From the NCBI GenBank assembly GCA_030295365.1, contig AP027062.1, positions 206,001 through 270,000 of the forward strand: a DNA stretch of 64,000 bases, in the 5' to 3' direction. Below, one piece after another: positions 17,241-28,139 of this stretch. The first letter of the stretch is position 1, and the number at the start of each line of letters is the position of its first letter. Origin of the DNA: Candidatus Rickettsia kotlanii. Lineage in GTDB: Bacteria; Pseudomonadota; Alphaproteobacteria; Rickettsiales; Rickettsiaceae. A model generated the notes under the pieces. The model was not told where the DNA came from, searched no databases, and saw nothing but the letters and a program-made list of their open reading frames with translations. A program made the position numbers and the translations under genes.

Positions 17241-19868
17241 ATGACTCAAAAAAATACCTTATTGCTCATAGACGGATACGGATTTGTTTTTAGAGCCTAT
17301 TATGCACAACAGCCTTTAACTTCACCAAAAGGTGAGCCTGTCGGTGCTCTTTACGGTTTTACTTCAATGCTACTAAAATTACTGAGCGACTTTAAGCCTA
17401 AACATGTCGCTGTAGTATTTGACAGCGGCGGGAAAAATTTTCGCCATCAGATTTATCCCGACTATAAAGCTAACCGCCCTCCAGCCCCTGACGATTTAAT
17501 TGTACAATTACCTTTAGTTCGTGATGTTGCAAGTAACTTAAATTTTCCTATTCTAGAGAAGAACGGTTATGAAGCCGATGACATTATCGCAACCTTTGCT
17601 ACTAAAACTGCTGCACTTGGCGAACATGTAGTCATTATCTCTTCCGATAAAGATTTATTACAGTTAATGACTGAAAACATCAAGATATATGATCCATTAA
17701 AAGGGAAATATATTACGGAGGATGATATTGTTAAAAAATTTGGCACTACTTCTGATAAATTACGTGAAGTAATGGCTTTAATCGGCGATAGATCGGATAA
17801 TATTCCAGGTGTGCCATCTATTGGACCAAAAACTGCGAGTAGTCTTATAACGCAATTTGGTTCTGTAGAAAATATATTTAACTCTTTAGACCAAGTCTCA
17901 AGCGTAAAACAACGTGAAACTTTACAAAATTCAAGAGAAGCGGCGTTAATTTCATGGCAGTTAATAGGGCTTGATTCTAATGTTGATTTAGATTTTCAGC
18001 TAAATAATTTAGAATGGTCACCTCCAAATAGCGATAAATTAATAGAATTTTTACAGGAATACGGTTTTAGATCTTTATATAAAAGAGTAGGAAATTTATT
18101 GGATATTAAAATTAATGACCACAAAGAGATAGCAAATAATAAAGTAATGGAAATAAAAGAAATTAATAATGCTAATGAGTTAGCAGACTTTGCTAAAGAA
18201 GCCGAAAAAATAGGAATATTCGGGATATATTTATTACAGCATAAAGGAGCTAATCTTGCTTTTATTTTATCACTGCAAAACCAAAGCTATATTATTAAAA
18301 TTTCTAACACTTCTCATGATCTATTTTCTTATAATACTAAAACTAATAACAACTGGTTTTCGGATATAATCTTCAATTTACTAACCGATAAATCCATAAA
18401 AAAAATTACTTACTCTCTTAAACCTCTACTTAAATTTTATGCAAACCAATCTCATGACGTTACTGCTATAGAAGATTTAGAATTAATGCAGTATGCGTTA
18501 TCTGCCGGTTTATCACAGAAAAATTTATTTAAAGAAGTTTTGAAAGAAACTTTGATAGAAAATATAATTATCGAATCAGCAAAAATAGTAATAAACTTTA
18601 TCGCACTTTATAAGCAAACTATATGGGAGCTTAAAGACAACAAAACCTTTAGACTTTATAGCAACATTGATTTACCTATTTGTTTTATTTTAGATAAAAT
18701 GGAGAAAGTGGGTATTACAGTAGATGCTAATTACCTAAAACAATTATCCGCTGAATTTGGAATAGAAATTCTAAAACTTGAAGAAGAAATTTTTGCTCTT
18801 AGCGGAACTAAATTTAATATTGGTTCGCCAAAACAATTAGGCGAAATCTTGTTCGAAAAAATGCAATTACCTTTCGGTAAAGCTTCAGCTAAAGCAAGTT
18901 CTTACTCAACGGGAGCGGAAATACTAGAAAAACTTAGTGAGCATGGATATAATATTGCAGATTTATTATTAAGATGGCGGCAACTGACAAAATTAAAGAA
19001 TACCTACACCGATAGTTTGCCGAAACAGATAGATAATATAACACATAGAGTACATACGACATTTTTACAAACTTCTACCACTACAGGAAGACTTAGCTCA
19101 CAAGAACCTAATCTACAAAATGTACCTATTCACTCTAGTGAGGGGAATCAAATCAGACAAGCTTTTATTGCTGAAGAAGGTTATAAATTAATATCTGCCG
19201 ATTATTCTCAAATTGAGCTTAGAATATTAAGCCATATCGCAAATATAGATGCACTAAAACAAGCATTTATCAATAAAGACGATATCCATACTCAAACTGC
19301 TTGTCAGATCTTTAACTTACAAAAACATGAACTAACTAGCGAACATAGGCGTAAAGCAAAAGCTATAAATTTTGGTATCATTTACGGTATAAGTGCTTTT
19401 GGGCTTGCTAAGCAATTAAACGTTACTAATAGCGAAGCATCCGAATATATCAAGAAATATTTTGCTGAATATAAAGGAGTACAAGAATATATGGAGCAAA
19501 CAAAAGCTTTTGCAAGTAGCAACGGCTATGTCACAAATTGCTTTGGCAGAAAATGTTTTGTACCTCTAATTCATGATAAAAAGCTTAAACAATTTGCAGA
19601 ACGTGCGGCTATTAATGCTCCGATTCAAGGAACTAATGCCGATATAATTAAAATTGCTATGATCAATCTAGATCAAGAAATAGAAAAACTTAAACTTAAA
19701 ACAAGATTAGTACTGCAAATTCATGATGAATTACTATTTGAAGCACCGATTGATGAAGTAGAAATTATAACACCTATTATTAAAAAAATCATGGAAAATT
19801 CTACTAATATGGATGTACCGATTATAACCGAAATTAGAGCAGGTAACAACTGGATGGAAATGCATTGA
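17241..19868 (+). CDS. polA: DNA polymerase I without proofreading residues
   Basis: Pol I removes RNA primers and fills gaps in replication and repair. The 875 residues comprise a 5'-3' exonuclease domain (1-290: [54 protein letters not shown]), a middle domain (about 300-470), and the polymerase domain with motif [15 protein letters not shown], motif [17 protein letters not shown] and motif [11 protein letters not shown]. In the middle domain the expected exonuclease Asp-X-Glu is not seen (the region reads [12 protein letters not shown]), so 3'-5' proofreading is probably lost, as in other Rickettsia and many alphaproteobacteria. It lies after a family B repeat and stands alone. Confidence 0.96.
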   Translation: MTQKNTLLLIDGYGFVFRAYYAQQPLTSPKGEPVGALYGFTSMLLKLLSDFKPKHVAVVFDSGGKNFRHQIYPDYKANRPPAPDDLIVQLPLVRDVASNLNFPILEKNGYEADDIIATFATKTAALGEHVVIISSDKDLLQLMTENIKIYDPLKGKYITEDDIVKKFGTTSDKLREVMALIGDRSDNIPGVPSIGPKTASSLITQFGSVENIFNSLDQVSSVKQRETLQNSREAALISWQLIGLDSNVDLDFQLNNLEWSPPNSDKLIEFLQEYGFRSLYKRVGNLLDIKINDHKEIANNKVMEIKEINNANELADFAKEAEKIGIFGIYLLQHKGANLAFILSLQNQSYIIKISNTSHDLFSYNTKTNNNWFSDIIFNLLTDKSIKKITYSLKPLLKFYANQSHDVTAIEDLELMQYALSAGLSQKNLFKEVLKETLIENIIIESAKIVINFIALYKQTIWELKDNKTFRLYSNIDLPICFILDKMEKVGITVDANYLKQLSAEFGIEILKLEEEIFALSGTKFNIGSPKQLGEILFEKMQLPFGKASAKASSYSTGAEILEKLSEHGYNIADLLLRWRQLTKLKNTYTDSLPKQIDNITHRVHTTFLQTSTTTGRLSSQEPNLQNVPIHSSEGNQIRQAFIAEEGYKLISADYSQIELRILSHIANIDALKQAFINKDDIHTQTACQIFNLQKHELTSEHRRKAKAINFGIIYGISAFGLAKQLNVTNSEASEYIKKYFAEYKGVQEYMEQTKAFASSNGYVTNCFGRKCFVPLIHDKKLKQFAERAAINAPIQGTNADIIKIAMINLDQEIEKLKLKTRLVLQIHDELLFEAPIDEVEIITPIIKKIMENSTNMDVPIITEIRAGNNWMEMH

Positions 19869-19994
19869 AGGTGTATTATTCCTAGCTAAAGGCGGCGTTA
19901 TTGCATGACCTGATGTCATTCCCACTTTTGCTATAATGACATAAAAATCATATATTAATATAACATTTGAAGAATTTTAAAAGGAGCGTAATGC

Positions 19995-21135
19995 ATGAAA
20001 AATTTTATATTCACGTCTAAGTCAGTTTCTGAAGGGCATCTAGACAAAATTGCCGATCAAATTTCAGGTACGGTACTTAATGAGATTCTAAAACAAGACC
20101 CTAACAGTCGTGTTGCCTGTGAAACATTTGTAACAACCGGTCTAGTTCTAGTGAACGGCGAAATTACTACTAGTACCTATCTATGTGGATATTGAGCAAA
20201 TAGTACGTAGCAAGATACAAGAAATCGGCTATAATAATCCAAATTATGGATTTGGCGGTAGCTGTCGTACCGTAATTTCAGCTATCATTAAACAATCACC
20301 CGATATAGCTATGAGTGTTGACAATGCAAATGACAATGAAATAGGTGCAGAAGACTAAGGTATGGTTTTCGATTATGCCTGTAATGAAACAGATAGTTTT
20401 ATGCCCGTACCGATTTACTACGCTCATTTATTAATGAAAAGGCAAGCATATTTACGTAAACAAAATGTCTTGGCTTAGACCCGATGCAAAATCTCAAGTC
20501 ACGTTACGATATGAAAATAACAAACCAATTGCCATTGATGCAGTAGTTTGATCAACTCAGCATCATCCGGCAATACAACAAAAAGACTTTATTGACAGTA
20601 ATGGAAGAAATTATTAAACAGGTATTACCAAACAATTTATTTCATAAAGACACTAAATACCTAATTAATCCGACAGGTCGGTTTGTTATAGACGGTCCCA
20701 TTGCAGATTGCGGCTTAACCAGTAGGGACATTATCGTGAACAGCTATGGAGAAATGGCAAGACACGGCGCGGCAGTTGCTTTTCTGGGCAAGATCCAACA
20801 AAAATAGATAGATCGGCTGCTTACATGGCACGCTATATTGCTAAGAATATAGTAGGAGCAAGACTTGCCGATCGCTGTGAAATACAAATATCCTACGCAA
20901 TAGGCGTAGCTGTTTCCGTATCTGTTTATGCTAAAACTTGCGGTACTAGCAAATTAAGCAACAAACAAATTACTAAGCTCATAACACAGCATTTTGATAT
21001 GCGTCTAAGAAGAATTATTAAACATCTTAAGCTTCGCACTCCATATTATCAAAAACGGCTTCTTACGATCATTTCGGCCGAGAAGACAAAAATTTTACAT
21101 GGGAACAATTAGATAAAGTAGATATATTGAGGTGA
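19995..21135 (+). pseudogene. metK: Degraded S-adenosylmethionine synthetase metK
   Basis: The first 60 codons read [20 protein letters not shown] and [16 protein letters not shown], typical MetK. A frameshift and stop follow near 20195, a TAA appears near 20356 (GAED-stop-GMVFDYA), and further frame breaks and a TGA occur up to 20590. The later parts are readable in shifting frames: [22 protein letters not shown], then [20 protein letters not shown] and IAYAIGVAV-like sequence to [11 protein letters not shown] and TGA at 21133. The active-site KTG and DAK motifs are disrupted. AAGGAG remains upstream of the ATG. metK decay is well known in Rickettsia, which import S-adenosylmethionine from the host. 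Confidence 0.95.
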
Positions 21136-21206
21136 GTAATTATTGACATTTATTTATTCGTAATACATGATTATTTTTATCCCTGTTTAACTAATTAGTT
21201 AAAAAT

Positions 21207-22680
21207 ATGGCTGAGAATATAAATAATGATAATCAACTTACAAATACTGCTCCAAAAGAGAATAACCAAAATAAACTGAAAGAGCATTATGAAAATATCA
21301 CTCAAGCCTTAAATAACATACGGAAATATGAGTATGAAGTAAAAGCAACTCAGTACTGCGAAATGCTTGACGAGGCCCATACCTATGATAAATCCACAAA
21401 AGATTATAATTTAGGCTCAGCTCATTTTATAACGGCTAGCGTATAAAGCTTTAAATCCTGACGAAAATACAGGTAAAAAATTGGACCATTTTATGGATGG
21501 TTTAGATGAGCTTTATAAGCAATCCCTTTTAGTACGTAATTTAACTAGCTCAACTGAATTACCACTAGCAGAATAGTTAAAAAATTTTTTAGAAAAAACT
21601 ACAGATGAAATATATGATAAACTACAAAAAACCGGAGAAGTATATTTATCATATTCTAATGCTCCTACTAATATACGATTACATGCAAATGTTATAAAAT
21701 CTTCTAAAGAAAACGGAAAAAATTATCGTATATATATAATGCCGGTGCTGGGGTAAGAGCAGATAATTCAAAGCTAAATCAAACACCAAAAGATCAATTA
21801 TCTAAAATAAATGAAACAATAGAAGCAAGAAGTAAAGCAAAATTTAGTTCAATTAAATATGCACTCAAAAATCAAACAGATAAAGAAATAAAAGATATTA
21901 TATTTTCTATATTATCTATAAATAAAATAGAAGCAATAAAAGCTTATAATAACGAAGATTCAAATCAGAGCAATTTATTAATCCAATAGCTGATTCAAGA
22001 AGAACAGTTACCGGACAAACTTTAGGGAATTATAATAGCAGGTCAATAGGAGAAGCTTTAAGCGACAATGTACCGGATTCAGAATTTCGTGAAATATATG
22101 ATTTTATTATACAAAATTAAGTATCACAAATAATATCAAACTTAAGTGAACAAAAAAATTTAGCAAATATCTTAAATATACCTTTAATAAAAGAACAAAG
22201 TATCTCAAATACAACTTATCAAAATCAATTTCAAAAAGATATTGCCAATTCAGCTACTAATTATTTTGATACTTTTTTTTATAATGAAGGGCATACACCA
22301 AGCACAAAAGAAAAGTTATTTAATAAAGTTGCTGAAGAATCTAATTTAAAGTATATCAAGATTGATCTAGCAGATTTTTTATCTACTGTGTTTCCCCTGA
22401 TTTACCTATTACCAAGGATCTTTTAAAGCCTGTTATAAACCATATCCAAACTTGTTTTGAAGATCATGAAATCGCTCCCTCAAAAAAAGTTTTAGAAAAT
22501 TATAGATTATATAAATCTAACAAAGAACAAATCATTAAAGAGCTATCAGCAAAATGCTTAAATGATAAAGATGTAAATATACTTATCAAAGCACAAATAC
22601 AAGCGAAAATAGCAAACCGCCTGGCTATAGATATTTTCCAACACAGTAAAAAAACATCAAAGAATATTACTCAATTATAG
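21207..22680 (+). pseudogene. Degraded gene for an unknown protein of about 490 residues
   Basis: An ATG at 21207 opens 79 codons (MAENINNDNQLTNTAPKENN then YENITQALNNIRKYEYEVKA). Beyond a stop near 21444 the reading continues in other frames, with at least three more breaks (near 21575, 21745-21755, 21990 and 22400) before a final TAG at 22678. The readable pieces (NPIADSRRTVTGQTLGNYNS, TPSTKEKLFNKVAEESNLKY, LLKPVINHIQTCFEDHEIAP) are hydrophilic and helical, rich in Asn, Lys and Glu, without membrane segments. I do not recognise the family. It may be a lineage-specific protein of this genus, possibly a former secreted factor. It follows the metK wreck directly, so both lie in a decaying island between polA and dnaE. 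Confidence 0.75.
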
Positions 22681-22737
22681 ATTCATTTTACCATCAATTC
22701 AGGTATTGCCTATAAAAAGTTGACTCAAGGTTTCGAT

Positions 22738-22924
22738 GTCATTCCTGCAAGGCATTGGCTTTGTTGCATGACTTGGTTTTTTCGTCATTGCAAGGGAAAT
22801 TACGAAGTAATTGTACGTCCGCAATCTCAGGAGTTTGTTATTATTTCATGAGATTGCCACGCAGCCTATGGCTGCTCACAATGACGACCTGGTATCCACA
22901 CAACAATGCCTTGCAGGAATGACA
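22738..22924. repeat. Composite palindrome: family B copy 4 inside a family C-like element
   Basis: The outer arms GTCATTCCTGCAAGGCATT and AATGCCTTGCAGGAATGAC are perfect complements about 190 bases apart. Between them sits the linker GGCTTTGTTGCATGACTTGG and a complete family B unit at 22793-22886 (CGTCATTG to CAATGACG). Confidence 0.85.
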
Positions 22925-22954
22925 GCGGAAAACCGAACCAAGCAAACAACTACG

Positions 22955-25900
22955 CTATTTACTATATCCTTTTAAAATCTCAAAATCTTGCCCTTGGAGC
23001 AAAAATTTTTCAGGTAATGTAATTTTTGCTACAAAATTCTTTACATCTGCGCTTTGTAAATAGATTGTAGCTTTAGCATTACTCTGATTTTCATTATTTA
23101 TACGAGCTGCAAGCAAGGTGACTATCTGCCGTAATTCTTCATGATTTTGTGGATAAAACTGTAGTTCAAATCGTTTATTATTAATTGCATCCTCAATTGA
23201 TGAAAAGCTTTTTGCCGTTAGTTTTATTCCTCCCTTATCTTTAACTATGTCACAATTAACAACTACCAAACTTTTAACATCAAGTAAATGTACATAATCT
23301 TTTAAAACTTCCTCACTAAAAATACTAAGTTCAAAGATATTCTCAGGATCGGAAAGCACGAGCGTCACAAACCTACCTCTTGCCGACATACGAGAATCCT
23401 TTTTTTGTATTACACCGGCAAGATTTACTCGGTTAGTACCATCAGGTAAGTTATTATGCAAATCCGCAGTATTTAAAATATTTAAACGACTAAATATTTC
23501 TTGATATTCCGTAAGAGGATGATTAGAGATAAATAAACCCATAGCCTCAAATTCATAAAAGGCTAAAGTATTTTTATCGGCATAATCGCTTAATACTAAA
23601 ATAGTTGGACTTAAACTAGAAACTTTAATTAAGCTCAATTGATTAGATTCCTGCTCTTCGTGATATAAAGTTGAATAAGAAAGCAATTTTGGAATGCTTG
23701 ACAATAATTGCAATCGATTATCATGCAGCTCATCAAAACAGCCTGACTTGATTAAATTTTCCAATAATTTACTGTTAATAGATTTGGGGGGTAATCTTTC
23801 AATAAAATCAGTAATTGATTTAAACACCCCTCTTGCTTTTCGCTCATCCGTTACTAACTTACCGAAATTCGGCGTGACTCCCTTAATAGCACCTAAAGCG
23901 AAGATTATTGCACCCGCGATGTTATAACGTGGCTTGACCACAGTATCTTTTGAAATTTCCTGGATACCGCGATCAAGTCGCGGGATGACAGACTTTACGC
24001 TATACGGGATGACAGTGTCCGAAAACTTTACACTAAAATACCCTTCAGAAATATTAATATTAGGTGCAGTAATTTTTATGCCGTTATCTTTTGCTTCTTG
24101 TAAAAATAAATTAATTTTATCGTGATTATTTAATTCAAGATTTAAGCATGCTACTAAAAATTCAGCAGGATAATTAGCTTTAAGATATGCAGTTTGGTAT
24201 GAAATAACACCGTAAGACGCAGCATGTGCCTTATTAAAACCGTATCCAGCAAATTTAGCCACGGTTGCAAAAATGGATTTAGCTTGAGATTCCGAAATAT
24301 TATTAGCAACTGCTCCTTTAACAAAAATTTCTTCCTGCTCCTCCATTTCTTTTTTTATCTTCTTACCCATGGCTCTACGAAGTAAATCGGCAGCTCCTAG
24401 CGTATAACCTGCAAGAACCTGAGCAATTCTTTGTACCTGCTCCTGATATATCACCACGCCGTAAGTTTCTTCTAAGATTGGCTTCAATAACTCATGTAAA
24501 TAATCAGGCTGTTGTAATTTATGCTTACAAGCTATATAGGTAGGAATATTTTCCATAGGACCAGGACGGTATAACGCACCAAGCGCTATCAAATCATGTA
24601 TAGAATCAGGTTTAAGGCGTCTAAGTGCATCTTTCATCCCGATACTTTCAAATTGGAAAACACCGACTCCTTTACCTTTACACAACATTTGATAAGTCTT
24701 ATTATCATCAAACGTCATATTGTTAAAATCTACTTCTATCCCTTGCTCTTTAAGCAGTTTCTTACAATCGGTAATAACCGTTAGGGTTTGTAGCCCTAAA
24801 AAATCAAATTTAATTAAACCGGCAATCTCAGCATATTTCATAGAATAACCGACTACCAGCATATCAGAGTTAGCATCTTTATATACCGGTACTATATCGA
24901 CTAAATCAGTACCTGCTATTACGATTCCTGCAGCATGAGTTGAGGAATGCCTATGCAGCCCCTCAAGAATTAACGAAGTATCAAGCACTAGCTTAATTAA
25001 CTCCGCTTCACCATCTAAATTATACAGCCCATTACCTTTAGCGGCATTTGCAAGCTCCGGGACTTCACGCATTGCCTGTTCTAAGCTAACTGGATTAATT
25101 GCACTAAAAGGGACAAGCTCCGTTAGATAATCAGCGAATTTATAAGGTAAGCTAAGCACACGAGCAACATCCTTAATTACAGCCTTTGCCTGCATCTTAC
25201 CAAAAGTTATAATCTGTCCTACTCTATTATTACCGTATTTGGAACGTACGTAATTAATTACTTCCTCACGCCTTTCCTGACAAAAATCAATATCAAAATC
25301 AGGCATTGAAATACGTTCAGGATTTAAAAATCTTTCAAATAATAAGCCAAATTTAATCGGATCGAGATCAGTAATAAGCAAGCTCCAAGCAACAACCGAA
25401 CCTGCTCCCGATCCTCTACCCGGTCCGACTAAAATACCCTCTTTTTTACTCCATTTAATAAAATCAGATACAATCAAAAAATAACCGGCAAAATTCATAT
25501 TACAGATAATATCCAGCTCATAATTAAGACGAGCAAAATATTCGGTTTTTACTTCTTCTTGATTCTCTAACGAAATATTTTCAGATTTAAACTTTGTAGC
25601 AAGCCTTGCAAGCAAACCTTCTTTTGCATCTTTTCTAATTAAATCCGTTTCACTAATATCCTTGGTGGCAAAATTAGGCAGCATCGGCGGGTTTGCATGT
25701 GCGGCAAAATAACAACGCTCCCTTAAATTCACGGTATTTTGGATGGCACTAGGTAAATCGGAAAAAAGCTCTATCATCTCATGCGATGACCTAAAATAAC
25801 AATTTTCGCTAACTGTTTTTCGATCCAGATATTCTTTAGTAACACCAGCTGATATACATAACAATACATCATGTGCATCATGCATGCTTTTCTCACTAAA

Positions 25901-26500
25901 CAAAACTTTATTAGTAGCAACAAGCGGAATAGCAAGCTCAGCAGCAATTCTAATATAACTATCCTCAATAAACTGTTCTTCCGGTAGCTCATGTCTCATA
26001 ATCTCAAAGTAAAAACGATCTCCTAAAATTTCCTGTAATTTACGTGCAAACAACATCGCTTGCTCCTCATTGCGAGCTAGCAAGTATTTCCCGACAATAC
26101 CGTCGGTATAACAACATAATCCTATTAATCCTTCTTGATATTCGATTAAATCTTCAAAATCAATGTGATCGCATATCTTACGATCATTTTTAGTAAAAGT
26201 AAGGCTTGATAGTTTGAGTAAATTTTTATAGCCCGTTTCATCTTTAGCTATAAGCAAGATTTGAGCAAAAACATCTATATCGTATTTTATATTTAGAATA
26301 ATTCCATGTATCGGCTGCAGTCCTTTTTTTACTGCATATAATGCAAACTCTAATGAGCCGAATAAATTTCCCTTATCTGCCAAACAAATAGCAGGCATTT
26401 TATTTGATGAAGCAAGTTCTACTACCTTCTCAACCGTTAATGCACTTTCTAGAAAAGAATAAGAGCTTTGAGTTCTTAAATGAATAAATTCAGGTTGCAT
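22955..26500 (-). CDS. dnaE: DNA polymerase III alpha subunit, with an in-frame palindromic insert
   Basis: DnaE is the replicative polymerase. The 1181 residues cover a PHP domain (1-270), the C-family polymerase core with catalytic [16 protein letters not shown] near 400 and [15 protein letters not shown] near 360, the fingers with [16 protein letters not shown], the helix-hairpin-helix region ([14 protein letters not shown] and [16 protein letters not shown]), an OB domain near 1000-1080 ([20 protein letters not shown]) and a C-terminal tail. The PHP metal motifs look degenerate ([19 protein letters not shown]), so PHP nuclease activity is doubtful. About 30 residues ([13 protein letters not shown] and DTVVKPRYN) at roughly 835-865 are encoded by a palindromic repeat and lie between conserved helix-hairpin-helix segments, probably in a surface loop. 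Confidence 0.96.
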   Translation of the reverse strand: MQPEFIHLRTQSSYSFLESALTVEKVVELASSNKMPAICLADKGNLFGSLEFALYAVKKGLQPIHGIILNIKYDIDVFAQILLIAKDETGYKNLLKLSSLTFTKNDRKICDHIDFEDLIEYQEGLIGLCCYTDGIVGKYLLARNEEQAMLFARKLQEILGDRFYFEIMRHELPEEQFIEDSYIRIAAELAIPLVATNKVLFSEKSMHDAHDVLLCISAGVTKEYLDRKTVSENCYFRSSHEMIELFSDLPSAIQNTVNLRERCYFAAHANPPMLPNFATKDISETDLIRKDAKEGLLARLATKFKSENISLENQEEVKTEYFARLNYELDIICNMNFAGYFLIVSDFIKWSKKEGILVGPGRGSGAGSVVAWSLLITDLDPIKFGLLFERFLNPERISMPDFDIDFCQERREEVINYVRSKYGNNRVGQIITFGKMQAKAVIKDVARVLSLPYKFADYLTELVPFSAINPVSLEQAMREVPELANAAKGNGLYNLDGEAELIKLVLDTSLILEGLHRHSSTHAAGIVIAGTDLVDIVPVYKDANSDMLVVGYSMKYAEIAGLIKFDFLGLQTLTVITDCKKLLKEQGIEVDFNNMTFDDNKTYQMLCKGKGVGVFQFESIGMKDALRRLKPDSIHDLIALGALYRPGPMENIPTYIACKHKLQQPDYLHELLKPILEETYGVVIYQEQVQRIAQVLAGYTLGAADLLRRAMGKKIKKEMEEQEEIFVKGAVANNISESQAKSIFATVAKFAGYGFNKAHAASYGVISYQTAYLKANYPAEFLVACLNLELNNHDKINLFLQEAKDNGIKITAPNINISEGYFSVKFSDTVIPYSVKSVIPRLDRGIQEISKDTVVKPRYNIAGAIIFALGAIKGVTPNFGKLVTDERKARGVFKSITDFIERLPPKSINSKLLENLIKSGCFDELHDNRLQLLSSIPKLLSYSTLYHEEQESNQLSLIKVSSLSPTILVLSDYADKNTLAFYEFEAMGLFISNHPLTEYQEIFSRLNILNTADLHNNLPDGTNRVNLAGVIQKKDSRMSARGRFVTLVLSDPENIFELSIFSEEVLKDYVHLLDVKSLVVVNCDIVKDKGGIKLTAKSFSSIEDAINNKRFELQFYPQNHEELRQIVTLLAARINNENQSNAKATIYLQSADVKNFVAKITLPEKFLLQGQDFEILKGYSK
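23921..24014. repeat. Palindromic repeat family D inside dnaE
   Basis: The sequence holds AACGTGGCTTGACCACAGTA and GGATACCGCGATCAAGTCGC then GGGATGACAG, the same arms as the intergenic family D copies at 9654 and 49877. It is in frame in dnaE and has no stop codon in that frame. A second short GGGATGACAG follows at its end. Confidence 0.85.
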
Positions 26501-26547
26501 TTTAAATTAATGTTAAAGTTTATTGTATTACTGTATGACTCTTTTTA

Positions 26548-26575
26548 TGTTATTCCCGCATACGCGGGAATAACA
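26548..26575. repeat. Short family C hairpin upstream of dnaE
   Basis: TGTTATTCCCGC and GCGGGAATAACA form a near-perfect hairpin. It lies between the dnaE start and the ugd stop and could act as a terminator or simple repeat remnant. Confidence 0.6.
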
Positions 26576-26596
26576 TCGGAAGCCTTAACGACAAGA

Positions 26597-27895
26597 CTAA
26601 ATTTTACTTCCAACTGCATAATATCTAAAACCGATTTTTTTCATTGCTTCATTATCTAGTATATTTCTAAGATCAATGATTATCGGTGATTTTACTAAAT
26701 TATAAATTTCTTGCCAATTAAGTTCTTTAAATTCTGACCATTCAGTTGCAATAACTATAATATCTACTGATTTACAGGCTTCAACTGCTGAATCTAAATA
26801 TAGCAAATTTTTATGTTCCAAATTCTTTTTAGCATTTTCAAGACCGATAGGATCAAATGCTTTAACATATACATCTTTATTTAATAAGATCTTTACAATT
26901 GCGATGGCAGGGCTTGCTCTCACATCATCTGTTCCTGCTTTATATGTTAAGCCTAAAATTGCTATATTTTTACCTTTTAAATCTCCGTCTAACAAAGTAG
27001 CTATTTTATCTACCATATTACTTGGACGCTGCTTATTACTTTTAATTACTGCCTTAAGAATCCTACAATCTATATGATGATTTTCTACAAGATTATTTAA
27101 TGCTAGAATATCTTTTGGAAAGCACGAACCGCCAAAACCAGGTCCTGCATTTAAAAAATTTTGACCGATTCTTTGGTCAAGTCCTACACCTTTAGATAAA
27201 TCTTTAATATTACCGCCGATTTTTTCACATAAATCAGCCATCTCATTAATAAAAGCAATTTTGGTAGCTAAGAAACTGTTTGAAGCATATTTAATAAGTT
27301 CACTCGTCACTAAATCGGTAACTACAAACTTTGCACCTTGTAAAGGTGCATAAATTTTTCGCAATATTTCCTCTGATTCTTTATTATTTACACCGATAAC
27401 TATACGATCAGGATATAAAAAATCTTCCACCGCACTTCCCTCTCTTAAAAACTCAGGATTAGAAGCAACATTAAATGAAAAGCCTCTTGATTTTAAATAA
27501 GCTATAATATTACTGCAACTACCTGGCGGAACGGTAGATTTTATGACTATTAAACAATCTTTATTTATATGCTCGAAAACTTTATCAATAGCATCATAAA
27601 CATATTTTAAATCCGCTTCTCCCAACCATTTTGAAGGTGTACCGACCGTAATAAATATTGCATCAGCATTTTGAAGTTCATTATTATAAATATTTGTAAA
27701 TTTTAACCTATCAGATTCTAAAGCTTGCTTAAGATACTCATCAAGTTTAGCTTCATAAATCGGTAATATTTGCTTATTTAATTTGGATATTTTAACCTCA
27801 TCATTATCAAGACAAGTAACATTATGACCTAAATAGCCCATAATAATACCTGAGACTAATCCCACATATCCGCTACCGATAAATGTAATATTCAT
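26597..27895 (-). CDS. ugd: UDP-glucose 6-dehydrogenase
   Basis: This enzyme oxidises UDP-glucose to UDP-glucuronate with two NAD+, feeding surface polysaccharide or LPS sugars. The protein is 432 residues, normal for the family. The N-terminal Rossmann motif GSGYVGLVSG is at 7-16, the substrate loop has SNPEFLREGSAVEDFLYPDR, catalytic Lys is in the YASNSFLATKIAFINE helix, and catalytic Cys is in GPGFGGSCFPKD near 260. The C-terminal UDP-binding domain has LTYKAGTDDVRASPA. It lies upstream of dnaE on the same strand with a 96-base spacer holding a small hairpin, and it is divergent from the AsmA-like gene. Confidence 0.96.
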   Translation of the reverse strand: MNITFIGSGYVGLVSGIIMGYLGHNVTCLDNDEVKISKLNKQILPIYEAKLDEYLKQALESDRLKFTNIYNNELQNADAIFITVGTPSKWLGEADLKYVYDAIDKVFEHINKDCLIVIKSTVPPGSCSNIIAYLKSRGFSFNVASNPEFLREGSAVEDFLYPDRIVIGVNNKESEEILRKIYAPLQGAKFVVTDLVTSELIKYASNSFLATKIAFINEMADLCEKIGGNIKDLSKGVGLDQRIGQNFLNAGPGFGGSCFPKDILALNNLVENHHIDCRILKAVIKSNKQRPSNMVDKIATLLDGDLKGKNIAILGLTYKAGTDDVRASPAIAIVKILLNKDVYVKAFDPIGLENAKKNLEHKNLLYLDSAVEACKSVDIIVIATEWSEFKELNWQEIYNLVKSPIIIDLRNILDNEAMKKIGFRYYAVGSKI

Positions 27896-27968
27896 AATTT
27901 TTTGTGATTTTTATATTAAATTTTTAAATTATACGTTATATTCCAAGTGTATACCTCAAATAAATAGT

Positions 27969-28094
27969 AGTATAGACGAAGCTCAATTTCAAAAAGTACA
28001 AGGAGTCCACAAGACGAGGAACGGAGCGTATACTTAATACGTGAGTACCGGAGTACTTGTAGGATGACGTAGCTAATGTTTGCAGTTCTATCCA
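27969..28094. repeat. Palindromic repeat family A, copy 3
   Basis: Starts GTATAGACGAAGCTCAATTT and contains CAAGGAGTCCACAAGACGAG, CTTAATACGTGAGTACCGGA and GACGTAGCTAATG, the family A core. The right end has drifted (CAGTTCTATCC). It lies between two divergent gene starts. Confidence 0.75.
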
Positions 28095-28139
28095 AGAATA
28101 TAAAGCTTTTATCATATTTCAATAGATTTACAAACTCAA

